This document shows positions 9,401 through 15,488 of a DNA stretch of 63,493 nt, piece after piece. This DNA comes from Alphaproteobacteria bacterium (GTDB lineage: Bacteria; Pseudomonadota; Alphaproteobacteria; Micavibrionales; Micavibrionaceae), in the NCBI GenBank assembly GCA_018608245.1, contig JABAZY010000048.1, positions 7,289 through 70,781 on the forward strand, in the 5' to 3' direction. The translations under genes and the position numbers were made by a program. How positions within the stretch are numbered: position 1 is the first letter of the stretch; the number at the start of each line of letters is the position of its first letter. The notes below the pieces were generated by a model. It made no database searches. It saw nothing but the letters and a program-made list of their open reading frames with translations, and had not been told where the DNA came from.

Positions 9401-9765
9401 CAGCAACATTGACTATCAATGGTGATGCAAATGTTGTCATTATTGGTAATACCGATGAGTATTTTGGAACGAATGAGTCAGATATCTTCTTATTCCAAGC
9501 AATCAATGATAGTGCAGTGACAATTAATAACTTCAACATGGTTGAAGGTGATTGTTTGGATCTGTCAGCTCTATTGCAAGGTCAAGATGACGTTAGCAAT
9601 GCAATTGATGAGTTTGTCTTCACAACGCAAGTTGGTGATGACACAGTTATCTCAGTTGATGTTGATGGCGCTGGCGGTGCACAAGCTCAGCAAGTCGCTG
9701 TTTTAGATAATGTCACAGGCATTAGTGCTGATGACCTTCTAGATAACGGTAATTTGAACGTTTAA
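424..9765 (+). CDS. Giant type I secreted repeat adhesin (T1SS-143/VCBS mosaic)
   Basis: A 3113-residue acidic Gly/Asp/Thr-rich protein, very likely a cell-surface adhesin exported by the TolC/ABC/HlyD genes that follow. Residues 1-240 hold two related beta-rich segments, each ending in a LADG motif and followed by TAAG motifs (residues 91-94, 220-223, 236-239). From about 300 to 2550 come ten T1SS-143-type repeats, each marked by a DHA/DHS/DHP motif and a later hydrophobic-FGV-like strand (codons near 1606, 2041, 2452, 2872, 4129, 5518, 6259, 6691, 7447, 7876). About five VCBS-like domains (motif like DNVLTNDD, then GTLTLQSNGDYTY) alternate with them. Two other domains are each present twice. 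The last 100 residues resemble the VCA0849-type T1SS C-terminal target domain. RTX nonapeptides are nearly absent (one GGAGDDQF). AGGAG at 411-415 supports the start. Ligand unknown. Confidence 0.9.
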   Translation: MTQSNIILEKPDAGVVEKYTISEGDSARINFEPSEIESYTVGDNGELIISFEDAGQIHITNFEEFVEDGNLLYLADGTLIDPTGALNNIQTAAGDTTSSTDSAGGVNVINEPGANTSQEVSVESGQKYVCNFDPSQATVETNENGQMVMTFADGSQIIINNYTEVAGETPAELTLADGNVIDTEALLTTVTDIQAPIEDVLEVAEALAEPSGEQFNNIETAAGGEDIAAQLNQIETAAGEGGASGNSGYGFSSTAIDIALNSPNAVGPLGATQLAYTSPIFAPNESVLENDRPEIAPARVGIDETSLSATGTVTTTGNFPVDFGNDAAGATITTTGVASATCSVDNGVLASGGVPIEINPVSGGGYEGYANGVLIFDFSIENNGNFTYNQYGPIDHADTTDPDDIICLNFGVVAIDGSGDTASTNIRVEVRDDAPNILSQVPAIVDETDAIGGNLVATGQFEASLGQDVTTGGYTVNNNFSATGSVDNGALTSNGSPVTVNFDAGTNTYIGTDANNNTVFTLELNPDTGAYEYNQFAPLDHADDSDANDEIILNFGVDVTDYDGDTASGQISVIVRDDAPTVADAAGTVDETGGLDTVTGSLVVDFGEDGAGSVTPADSFTPGGSLAGGSLTSGGITVDVVQTPTGYVGTANGNPVFEIQINAATGAYEFTQFAPLDHADGTDANDAITLNFGVNVSDFEGDTVPANIQITVLDDAPIVTNATSSLDETNITATGHSVSGALVIDGGSDGIASVGQSNSFTPGGSLAGGQLTSNGVPVVVTATATGYVGVAGGETIFTLAINTLTGEYTFIQNGPLDHADGTDANDVISLDFGVTVTDGDGDTTDASITINVADDGPTANDDVNDFDVGTGSTDGNVITGQNGGAGAADDLSNDETNTVTQVEAPDGTIYTVPTDGSSVDVQGEFGVLTIESDGSYTYVLDPNAVGGPGGTGSLDPVEADVAGFQTSIMKDGITISSDGGQDLVWLDTPSVGSGIGIDGNGSEKVFGAGEQLNIDLADGASTVAITLADLGSNNVGDSFAMDVFLASDPTTPIRVTYTIGNNADGTETFTILASDFGPDAEIIGVDLVGGVSYLLADVEVTYAGEPVCDEFDYTLQDGDGDTSVATLSLKGNPNPVGIIGMGSVDETDFVAGQTQESGDIFVNFQGDTGITNASSADSFGARGSVAGAQLTSNGIPVLVTLVGNTYVGTANGEPVFNMTINDNATYDFELLAQLDHADGTDPNDAIQLDFGVLAIDSDEDTGEGTVTITVYDDAPEAEDDTISVDEGGIASDNVLTNDDQGEDTDATVTSVTFEGNTVNVSAGNPAVIEGNSGTLTLQSNGDYTYEANGTPSETIHVFEVTDPVGGAGAGNIESVSGSYNETTEELNFSFTVEGSDANGYTLVLNDGGNPKGHAGELAQFYFDNSGAEPVITVYGYNGLGGIPGTTASAFDGSEADGIQAPDTIATSLGADSPFSNITVTTDANGNQTFSFTMDATDLNDHSPLYDVAGAEWNGVQFGDEVGAWFHPVTGLETEYNADGYLTQFDYDNRGGWDSSGVPTNEVNVFDKDNFTYEITDADGDTSTANLEVCVDAHVVPTGIYGENFSDDTDVRTNGTDVAEGVISVNYNGDTAGTTTGNGEFVAKDYNLPNGQLSHEGTPIVVEFDENTNTYTGVAGNITVFTMVINADATYKFTQLESVDHANTASRNETIFLQFGVTATDGDGDEGEGLVQIRVLDDWSNAINDTTSVSEGGEATGNILANDIFGEDSPTTLTQIEFGGTVYNFTGTDAVTVVGEYGTLVVQPNGDYKYTPKDGNPQGTDDFNYTIVDGDGDPDTARFRINVSSVNDKPVITAETDTVDETDGTTTVGGTITVDYGSDEPGTLMGSDKFSFSGSTGATLTSCGEEVKVEYNAQTGTYVGTAHGDVIFTMTIDASGSYEFTLLGALDHADGSNPNDAIDLKFGVKAVDGDGSVGETNVTITVLDDIPTVGIGSTVVTETDLNNGGIMVADDSLPFDYGRDGGDNGVSANGKFEAKFEAGGIPQDITSGGSPITVGLNGNTYVGKDGNGTTIFTLEVKSNGEYQYRQFQPIDHAPSGEGDDVMWLKFFVDVTDKDGDTVSTSWITIDVADDNPEANNDSGSVDEGGTITDNVLDNDDIGPDQPGMVCEVKFGNITVTVPATGTETIQGEFGVLTISANGVYSYAANTATPGGTDVFTYTMKDFDGDTDTATLTIDVIDTANPIDISGVGATDDTDLADDGMDMVTGVINVNYQGDGPGTTSAGNVNNFQASGNLTGGTLSHNGVPIVVTLNGNVYTGKAGNVEVFEMRVNANGTFKFTQLEALDHSNINSDNEAIFLNFEVKATDQQGDTGTGNVTITVRDDGPSIDRSVKGVNEIDLRDDGVIVVNSVIPHSFGEDGQGMIMPNGIVTTKFKVGGPAETLKSGGEEVQIEQTANGYIGKAGGETVFTLTIDAATGEYTYTQHEAIDHPGVGLTGTDDVIWLQLGVKIVDADGDVKNSYVNIDIRDDAPVAKDDTSAVKPDVETDMHCLDPDAHDVDGHSNTFTNDGIKVTSNNGQDLVWVSTTDIGSGVGIAGDGTDKVFRNTEFLKVEFAPATMVAITLADMGSNNIGSSFTYKVYLEGSTSPITETVIISANRVQDGEFEFEVEGYNADITQVDLIGGPSFLLSNVKTTNIEIDSIDAQGNVLTNDEVGADDPGSVTSVKFGNTVREVPENGETTIQGDNGVLTIASDGSYTYEANPGEVQTVYNFSKDHPGGSDSAGDIKNVSGSYNDTTNELNFSFVIGGQNANGFTLVLNDGPNPKNHPGEMAMFYFDASGTGEPIISVYGYNGANSFSSFMDGSSADGTQSPDRILGSNDANNPFSNISVTTDANGNKVFSFTVDATDIVEHNPAYTEAGAEWTGASFAEDLGIWFHPVSGLETEYDSHGNLVDWDIHSQSYWDASNVPTDATTTVIGGAGDDQFMYTVTDADGDTDTATLTINGDANVVIIGNTDEYFGTNESDIFLFQAINDSAVTINNFNMVEGDCLDLSALLQGQDDVSNAIDEFVFTTQVGDDTVISVDVDGAGGAQAQQVAVLDNVTGISADDLLDNGNLNV
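3313..3738 (+). repeat. Duplicated adhesin domain X, copy 1
   Basis: Residues 964-1105 of the adhesin form a domain recognisable by GQDLVW, then GSGIGIDG, VAITLADLGSNNVG and a final SYLLADVEVT strand. A diverged second copy lies at 8101-8502 (residues 2560-2693) with GQDLVW, GSGVGIAG, VAITLADMGSNNIG and SFLLSNVKTT. The copies are only moderately similar, so this is an old duplication or modular reuse. I do not recognise a named family. Confidence 0.6.
4489..5106 (+). repeat. Duplicated adhesin domain Y, copy 1 (about 206 residues)
   Basis: Residues 1356-1561 of the adhesin interrupt a VCBS-like repeat. Landmarks are VSGSYNETTEELNFSF, YTLVLNDGGNPKGH, QFYFDN, ITVYGYNG, NPFSNI-type SPFSNITVTTDANGN, DATDL and WFHPVTGLETEY. 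A second copy with the same landmarks in the same order is at 8713-9324. It resembles a carbohydrate- or surface-binding insert, but no family is recognised and the function is open. Confidence 0.65.
8101..8502 (+). repeat. Duplicated adhesin domain X, copy 2
   Basis: Residues 2560-2693. Shares GQDLVW, a GSGxGI turn, VAITLADMGSNN and a terminal LLSNV strand with residues 964-1105. It directly precedes the second VCBS-plus-domain-Y unit, as copy 1 also precedes its own VCBS-plus-Y unit, although a T1SS-143 repeat separates those. This suggests that a larger block was duplicated. Confidence 0.6.
8713..9324 (+). repeat. Duplicated adhesin domain Y, copy 2
   Basis: Residues 2764-2967. Landmarks VSGSYNDTTNELNFSF, FTLVLNDGPNPKNH, MFYFDA, ISVYGYNG, NPFSNISVTTDANGN, DATDI and WFHPVSGLETEY match copy 1 in order and spacing. 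It is the last large domain before the secretion-signal region, so it would be near the membrane-proximal or first-exported end of the protein. Confidence 0.65.
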
Positions 9766-9790
9766 TAAGAAAATTACATAACAATTCAAA

Positions 9791-9821
9791 AAAAGGCGCT
9801 TATTTCTTTAGGCGCCTTTTT
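9791..9821 (+). terminator. Intrinsic terminator after the adhesin gene
   Basis: AAAAGGCGC (9791-9799) pairs with GCGCCTTTT (9812-9820) around a 12-base loop and ends in a T-run. It lies 26 nt after the adhesin stop codon. The next gene (10001) therefore needs its own promoter or readthrough. Confidence 0.85.
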
Positions 9822-10000
9822 ATATGAAAATACTAGGATTCATGGGAATTACAACGAATTTGCAGGATAAAGTTTTAAAAATAACTCATTGAAATAGAAC
9901 AAATTGCTTGCACTTGAGGCCAAAAAAGTAGATAACTACTTCATAATACAATTAGATTATTAGAAATTAGACTTAATTTGTTAAAAGCGAGGATCATCTG

Positions 10001-11380
10001 ATGATGCATAAATGGATAAAACAAGCCACGTTAACAGTTTCTGCTGTGGCTCTTATGACTTTCACTGCGGCTGTTACCGCACAAGAAAACCCGGCTCAAA
10101 TGAGCTTAAGTGAAGCGGTTTCCGTGGGTGTCATGACAAACCCAGAATATGGAACAGTAGCGGCGTCACGTCGTGCAACTGATGAAGAGTTAAATCAAGC
10201 TAAAGCGCTTTATAAACCTTCAATTGATTTCCGTGGTGATGTTGGTTGGGAATACTCTGATGACCAAGTAACAAGAAACCGTGCTGGTGACGATGATGAT
10301 GAAACATTATTTCGTTACGACACTGGTCTAACCCTTACTCAAATGTTATTTGATGGTTGGGAAACAAAATACGAAAATATCCGCCAAGAAAACCGTGTTG
10401 AATCATCTGCGCACCGCGTACGTGAAACAGCTGAATTGGTTGGTCTTTCAATTGTTGAATCATTCCTTGAAGTTATCCGCCAACGTGAATTGCTTGGTAT
10501 TACACGTGAAAACGTTAATGAGCATTTAGCTATTATGGACTTGGTTAACGGTGGTGTAGAAGCTGGTCGTTCAACACAAGCTGACTTGGAACAAATTAAA
10601 GCGCGTTTGGCTTCTGCTAGAGCACAAGAATCAACTATTCGTCAACAATTACGTATTGCTGAATCGAACTTCCGTCGTGAAGTTGGTGATGATCCGCGTG
10701 ATCTTGTTTTGCCTGCTGTTCCTGTAACAAACTTGCAAGCAAATGTTGAAGAAGAAGTAAAAACAGCGATTACACAAAGCCCAACATTAGATATCTTTGA
10801 ATCAGATGTTAAAGTGGCCTATGCTGAGTACGAAGGTACTGGTTCAACAATGTACCCACAAGTTGATTTACAACTTGGGGCACGTCAAGGTGAAGATCTT
10901 GGCGGTGTTGAAGGTGTTGACCGTGGTGCTTCTGCATTGATTGTTGCTAACTGGAACTTATATCGTGGTGGCGGTGACGTTGCCCGTGTACGTGAGTTCA
11001 CTCACCGTTATCAAGAGTCAAAAGAACGTCGCGCTGATGCGTCTCGTGCAATTGAAGATGATGTACGCCAAACTTGGGCGCGTATGGTATCAGCTGGCGA
11101 GCGTGCTCGTGAGTTCTCCGCGCAGGCTGCAGCAAATACAGAAGTTGTACGTGCGTATAAAGATCAGTTTGGTTTAGACCGCCGTACATTACTTGATGTG
11201 CTTGACTCACAAAATGAATTATTCGTTTCTCGTACAAACGCGATTAACTCTGAATTTCTTGAAATGTTCTCAGTGTTCAGATTATTGGCTGTTAAGGGTG
11301 AATTACTTCCAACTTTAAGTGTTGGTTACCCACGCGAAATTGCTGAAATTGATGCAAGAGAAATGGTAACTGATCGTTAA
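10001..11380 (+). CDS. TolC family outer membrane channel of the type I secretion system
   Basis: A 459-residue protein with an N-terminal signal peptide (basic start, hydrophobic stretch, likely cut after AVTA near residue 27) and the helical, Gln/Glu/Arg-rich repeats of outer membrane efflux/secretion channels. Two related halves can be seen, each with an SLSEAV- or VKTAI-type helix start. The C-terminal half has the RTLLDVLDSQNELF motif typical of TolC proteins used by type I secretion. It starts with tandem ATG codons behind GAGGA at 9989-9993. Placement between a giant substrate and the ABC/HlyD pair makes this the outer membrane part of that exporter. Confidence 0.9.
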   Translation: MMHKWIKQATLTVSAVALMTFTAAVTAQENPAQMSLSEAVSVGVMTNPEYGTVAASRRATDEELNQAKALYKPSIDFRGDVGWEYSDDQVTRNRAGDDDDETLFRYDTGLTLTQMLFDGWETKYENIRQENRVESSAHRVRETAELVGLSIVESFLEVIRQRELLGITRENVNEHLAIMDLVNGGVEAGRSTQADLEQIKARLASARAQESTIRQQLRIAESNFRREVGDDPRDLVLPAVPVTNLQANVEEEVKTAITQSPTLDIFESDVKVAYAEYEGTGSTMYPQVDLQLGARQGEDLGGVEGVDRGASALIVANWNLYRGGGDVARVREFTHRYQESKERRADASRAIEDDVRQTWARMVSAGERAREFSAQAAANTEVVRAYKDQFGLDRRTLLDVLDSQNELFVSRTNAINSEFLEMFSVFRLLAVKGELLPTLSVGYPREIAEIDAREMVTDR

Positions 11381-11410
11381 TTTGATCTAACCAATAATAT
11401 AAAAAATTAT

Positions 11411-11444
11411 ACGCGCTGCCAATTATGGCTAGCGCGTTTTTTTT
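11411..11444 (+). terminator. Intrinsic terminator after the TolC gene
   Basis: ACGCGCTGCC and GGCTAGCGCGT pair (one bulged T) around AATTAT, followed by eight T residues. It lies 31 nt after the stop codon. It separates the channel gene from the ABC/HlyD pair, so the secretion genes are at least partly independent transcripts. Confidence 0.85.
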
Positions 11445-11556
11445 GCGCGTTTCATTCTCTTTTTAGGCTAAGTGTTTCTTTTCCTTATGGCTTTTGCATG
11501 ATATGATTTGGGTAGTTAAAAATTCATATCAGATGTGGAAGTTGGGATAATTTAAG

Positions 11557-13986
11557 ATGGTTTCTAGTGAGAATGACAAAAAAGGGCAGAAGCCTAATAT
11601 TGCAAGCCCTAAGGCTAAAAAACCAGTGGCGCCACAACAGCCAAGTAATAATAAATCTGGTGCACATTACAATGTAAATCCCAACCAACCTTATTCTGAT
11701 CAAGCGGCTGATAACCAATCAAATACGTCTCAACAGTCTCAAGGCACTAGTATAAAAGAACATGAAAAAGCACCTGATGCTTGGCCATTAGAGGCTGACC
11801 GTGTTGCTATTCATGATCCGCTCGTCAACTGCTTACAATTATTAGCAGGGCATTATGGTCGCCGTGTGAGCACATCTTCTTTAACAGCAGGCTTGCCTAT
11901 TCCAAAAGCTGGTATTACGCCTGTTTTATTCTCTAGAGCGGCAGAACGCGCCAATATGACAGCGCGTATGGTGGAACGTCCGCTAGATTCATTAGCAATT
12001 GCGCCAAACTTGCCTTGTATTATCGTCCTAGATGGCAACCAATCCTGTATTTTGTGGGAAGTGAAACAACCTAAATGGAAGCAAAGTAAATCCAATAAAA
12101 ACGTACAAGTGCATCCTGAGACAAAATTTGTAGTTCAATTCCCAGAGACAGAAGATGACCGTATTGAGATGTCGGTTCAGGATTTGGAAAAAATCTACAC
12201 AGATTACGTGTTTTATGTCCGTCCAATTGCGCGTATTGATGACCGTGCTGGGCCCGCTGCCATTGATAATGCCCGTGACTGGTTTTGGTCAGCCTTAAAA
12301 GAACATAAAGGTATTTATGCCGAAGTTGTTATGGCTGCCGTGATGATCAACTTATTTGCGCTCGCCAGTTCTCTCTTTGTGATGAATGTATATGACCGCG
12401 TGGTGCCAAATAACGCTATTTCAACTTTGTGGGTTTTGGCCGTTGGGGTTTTGGTGGTCTATGTATTTGACTTTATCTTAAAAAATCTTCGATCTCATTT
12501 CTTGGATCATGCAGGACGGAAAGCGGATGTCAAAGTATCCGCGAGATTATTTGAACAAATGCTTGGCATGACAATGGAAGCACGTCCAGCCAGTGCAGGT
12601 GTTCTTGCTAGTCATATGCGTGAGTTTGAAACACTACGTGACTTCTTTACGTCGGCTACCATGGTTGCGCTTATTGATCTACCATTTATCTTTTTCTTTA
12701 TCGCTATTATTGCGGTCATTGGTGGACCAATCGCGTTTGTGCCGCTAGCAGCTATTCCGTTGGTACTTGGTATGGGATTATTCCTACAGAAACCGCTGAG
12801 AAAAGCGATTAAAGAATCGATGATGGAAAGCGCGTTGAAAAATGCACTTCTCTTTGAAACAATTAGCGGGCTTGAAACAATTAAGGTGCAGGCTGCTGAA
12901 GGACACACTCAAAGAAACTGGGAAGAGTTAAGTGATCGCGCATCGCGTACAGCCGTTAAGACACGTCGTATTAATGCCTTCGCTGTTAATTTCGCTGTCT
13001 TTGTTCAACAACTTGTTAGTGTGATGGTTGTGATTGTCGGTGTGTTCTTAATTAAAGAAGCTGAGATTTCTATGGGTGCGTTGATTGCCTGTGTGATCTT
13101 AAGCGGTCGTGCGATGGGGCCTTTGGCTCAAATTGCTGGCCTTTTAACTCGTATGAACCAATCAGCAGAATCATTGAAACAGCTTGATGAATTAATGAAA
13201 AAACCTGTTGAACGCCCAGTTGATACACATTTCATCTCTATGCCTTCAATTGCGGGTAAAGTGGAATTTCGCGAGGTTTTATTTCATTACCCAAATCAAA
13301 GCGTACCTGCATTAAATAATTTAAGCTTTACGTTAGAGCCGGGTGAGCATGTCGGTGTTATCGGTGCAGTTGGGTCTGGTAAGACAACAATTGAACGCTT
13401 GATGATTAATCTTTACCAACCTAATAGTGGAAGTGTGCAGTTAGATGGTACAGATGTTCGTCAAATTGATCCTGGTGATTTACGCCGTAATGTCGGTGCG
13501 GTTCAACAAAGTCCACAATTATTTTATGGCTCAGTTCGTGAAAATATTACGATGGGGCATGAAATGGCGCCAGACCGTGCTGTGCTTCGTGCGGCAGAAT
13601 TAGCAGGGGTAACTGAATTTTTACGTGATTCTCAAGCTGGTCTTGATACACAAGTTGGCGAACGAGGTGAAGCTCTCTCTGGTGGTCAACGTCAAGCGGT
13701 CGCTATTGCGCGATCACTTTTATATGATCCACCAGTTTTAATTTTGGATGAGCCAACAGCGGCGATGGATCCAGCTTCTGAAAATCGTTTACGTAAACGT
13801 CTTGAAAAATTGATTGAAGGACGTACAACATTATTGATCACGCATAAAGGATCAATGCTGACGTTAGTTGATAAATTAATCTTGCTTGATCGTGGTCGCT
13901 TGGTGGCCTTTGGTCCTAAGGATGAAGTGATTAGTAAACTTCAAGCACGTCAGTATGGAACTTCTGCAGAAAAAACGGATGTATAA
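11557..13986 (+). CDS. Type I secretion system ABC exporter (LapB-like permease/ATPase)
   Basis: 809 residues. The first 85 are a polar Pro/Gln/Asn-rich extension. Residues 86-215 form a C39-peptidase-like domain whose catalytic Cys position is not conserved (DPLVNCL where a peptidase would have DCGxxCL), so it should bind substrate rather than cleave a leader. Residues 265-470 hold the membrane helices. The ATPase has Walker A GAVGSGKTT near 603, signature LSGGQRQ near 706 and Walker B LILDEPTAAMD near 731. This matches LapB/RTX exporter ATPases. It lies 2 nt before the HlyD gene. No strong ribosome site is seen upstream of 11557. Confidence 0.92.
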   Translation: MVSSENDKKGQKPNIASPKAKKPVAPQQPSNNKSGAHYNVNPNQPYSDQAADNQSNTSQQSQGTSIKEHEKAPDAWPLEADRVAIHDPLVNCLQLLAGHYGRRVSTSSLTAGLPIPKAGITPVLFSRAAERANMTARMVERPLDSLAIAPNLPCIIVLDGNQSCILWEVKQPKWKQSKSNKNVQVHPETKFVVQFPETEDDRIEMSVQDLEKIYTDYVFYVRPIARIDDRAGPAAIDNARDWFWSALKEHKGIYAEVVMAAVMINLFALASSLFVMNVYDRVVPNNAISTLWVLAVGVLVVYVFDFILKNLRSHFLDHAGRKADVKVSARLFEQMLGMTMEARPASAGVLASHMREFETLRDFFTSATMVALIDLPFIFFFIAIIAVIGGPIAFVPLAAIPLVLGMGLFLQKPLRKAIKESMMESALKNALLFETISGLETIKVQAAEGHTQRNWEELSDRASRTAVKTRRINAFAVNFAVFVQQLVSVMVVIVGVFLIKEAEISMGALIACVILSGRAMGPLAQIAGLLTRMNQSAESLKQLDELMKKPVERPVDTHFISMPSIAGKVEFREVLFHYPNQSVPALNNLSFTLEPGEHVGVIGAVGSGKTTIERLMINLYQPNSGSVQLDGTDVRQIDPGDLRRNVGAVQQSPQLFYGSVRENITMGHEMAPDRAVLRAAELAGVTEFLRDSQAGLDTQVGERGEALSGGQRQAVAIARSLLYDPPVLILDEPTAAMDPASENRLRKRLEKLIEGRTTLLITHKGSMLTLVDKLILLDRGRLVAFGPKDEVISKLQARQYGTSAEKTDV

Positions 13987-13988
13987 TC

Positions 13989-15443
13989 ATGTTTAAGAAA
14001 AAAGATAAAAAACCTATTAAAGAAATCTCAGGTAATGACCCTAAGATGGCAGCTGCCATGAAAATGCAAATGAAGGAACAAATGTCTGCCGAAGAATTGG
14101 CATTGGAAGATAAAAAGAAATGGGTTTCTGATCATATCGAACGTGTGCAAGCACATGGTGAGCGTTTCTTTGACACGGATGAAGATTTACCTTTAGCCAA
14201 CCATGTTCTCCTTGTTTTTATTGTTTTGTTTTTCATTATATTTTTCTTTTGGGCAAGCTTCGCAGAATTGGACGAAGTCACACGGGGTGATGGAACAGTA
14301 ATTCCATCTACCGAAGTGCAAAAAATATCCTCTCTTGAAGGCGGGATTGTTGAAGAGTTTTTTATCAAAAAAGGTGATGAAGTTGAAGCTGGGCAAATCC
14401 TTGTTCGCTTAAGTGACATCGCGGCATCTTCTGATCTAGGATCAAACCAAGCTAGATATTTGGGTTTATTGGCTGCTGTGAGTAGATTGCAGGCGGAAGT
14501 GGAAGGAAAACTTCCAGAGTTCCCTGATAGTGTGATGAAGGGCGCACCACAAAGTGTGACGGAAGAGATGAATGCTTTTCGTGCGAACAAAGATAAAATT
14601 AACAGCATGACAGTCATTATGGAGCAACAAAAAAGCCAACGCTCACAGGAATTGAACGAGCTTCAAGTGCGTGCGAGTGACGTACGTGGCCAACTTCGTT
14701 TGGTTAAAGAGGAGCAAGAAATGATTGCACCTTTAGTAGCAAAAGGGTCTGCACCTAAAATGGAATTGCTTCAATTAGAACGTGCAGTTAAAGAAAAGCA
14801 AACTGAATTAAATGGTGTAACGTCTGCTATACCGCGAGCGCGCTCAGCAATTAATGAGGCAAACGCCCGTATTGGCGAGGTTAAATCCACCGCTAAAGCA
14901 CAAAGCCAAACAGAGTTAACAGCAAAGCTTTCAGAAATGAATGCCATTAAAGAAGGCTTGGTTGGATTAAAAGATCGTAAGACTCGTGCAGATATTAAAT
15001 CCCCTGTGAATGGGTATGTGAAAGAGTTGAAAGTCTATACCGTCGGTGGTGTAGTTCAACCTGGGCAAGAATTTATTGAGATTGTACCAAAGGATGATCA
15101 GCTATTGGTTGAGGCGCGTATTAACCCGAAAGATATTGCGTTTTTATATCCTGATCAACCAGCCATTGTTAAGATCACGGCTTACGATTTTGCAATTTAT
15201 GGTGGTTTGACAGGAAACGTGGTGGCTATCTCTCCTGATGCTGTGACCAATGAAGAAGGTGATAGCTTCTACCAGGTTAAAATTCTAACCGATGAGAATG
15301 CGCTTAAACGTAAAGGTGAGGTTCTCCCTATTATCCCAGGAATGGTTGCTAGTGTGGATATTTTAACGGGTGAGAAAACTGTGATGGAGTATCTTATGAA
15401 ACCATTTATCAAAACGCTTAATGAGTCTCTGAACGAGCGTTAA
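13989..15443 (+). CDS. HlyD family type I secretion periplasmic adaptor
   Basis: 484 residues with one transmembrane helix at about 67-92 (LANHVLLVFIVLFF), then the HlyD pattern: a short biotinyl-lipoyl-like segment (GGIVEEFFIKKGDEVEAGQIL), a long coiled coil (about 180-330), the returning half (ADIKSPVNGYVKEL) and a beta-rich C-terminal domain. It links the inner membrane ABC exporter to the TolC-type channel. It starts 2 nt after the ABC gene, so the two are translationally coupled. The cytoplasmic N-terminus is unusually Lys/Met-rich. Confidence 0.92.
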   Translation: MFKKKDKKPIKEISGNDPKMAAAMKMQMKEQMSAEELALEDKKKWVSDHIERVQAHGERFFDTDEDLPLANHVLLVFIVLFFIIFFFWASFAELDEVTRGDGTVIPSTEVQKISSLEGGIVEEFFIKKGDEVEAGQILVRLSDIAASSDLGSNQARYLGLLAAVSRLQAEVEGKLPEFPDSVMKGAPQSVTEEMNAFRANKDKINSMTVIMEQQKSQRSQELNELQVRASDVRGQLRLVKEEQEMIAPLVAKGSAPKMELLQLERAVKEKQTELNGVTSAIPRARSAINEANARIGEVKSTAKAQSQTELTAKLSEMNAIKEGLVGLKDRKTRADIKSPVNGYVKELKVYTVGGVVQPGQEFIEIVPKDDQLLVEARINPKDIAFLYPDQPAIVKITAYDFAIYGGLTGNVVAISPDAVTNEEGDSFYQVKILTDENALKRKGEVLPIIPGMVASVDILTGEKTVMEYLMKPFIKTLNESLNER

Positions 15444-15488
15444 ATAATGGTCTAGACAGAGCCCTAAAACGCCGTTAAAACTATCGTT

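Noticed and set aside
14132-14617. 161-codon frame antisense to the HlyD gene
   Set aside because: The opposite strand is a clear, full-length HlyD protein. The antisense translation has no domain pattern and no ribosome site.
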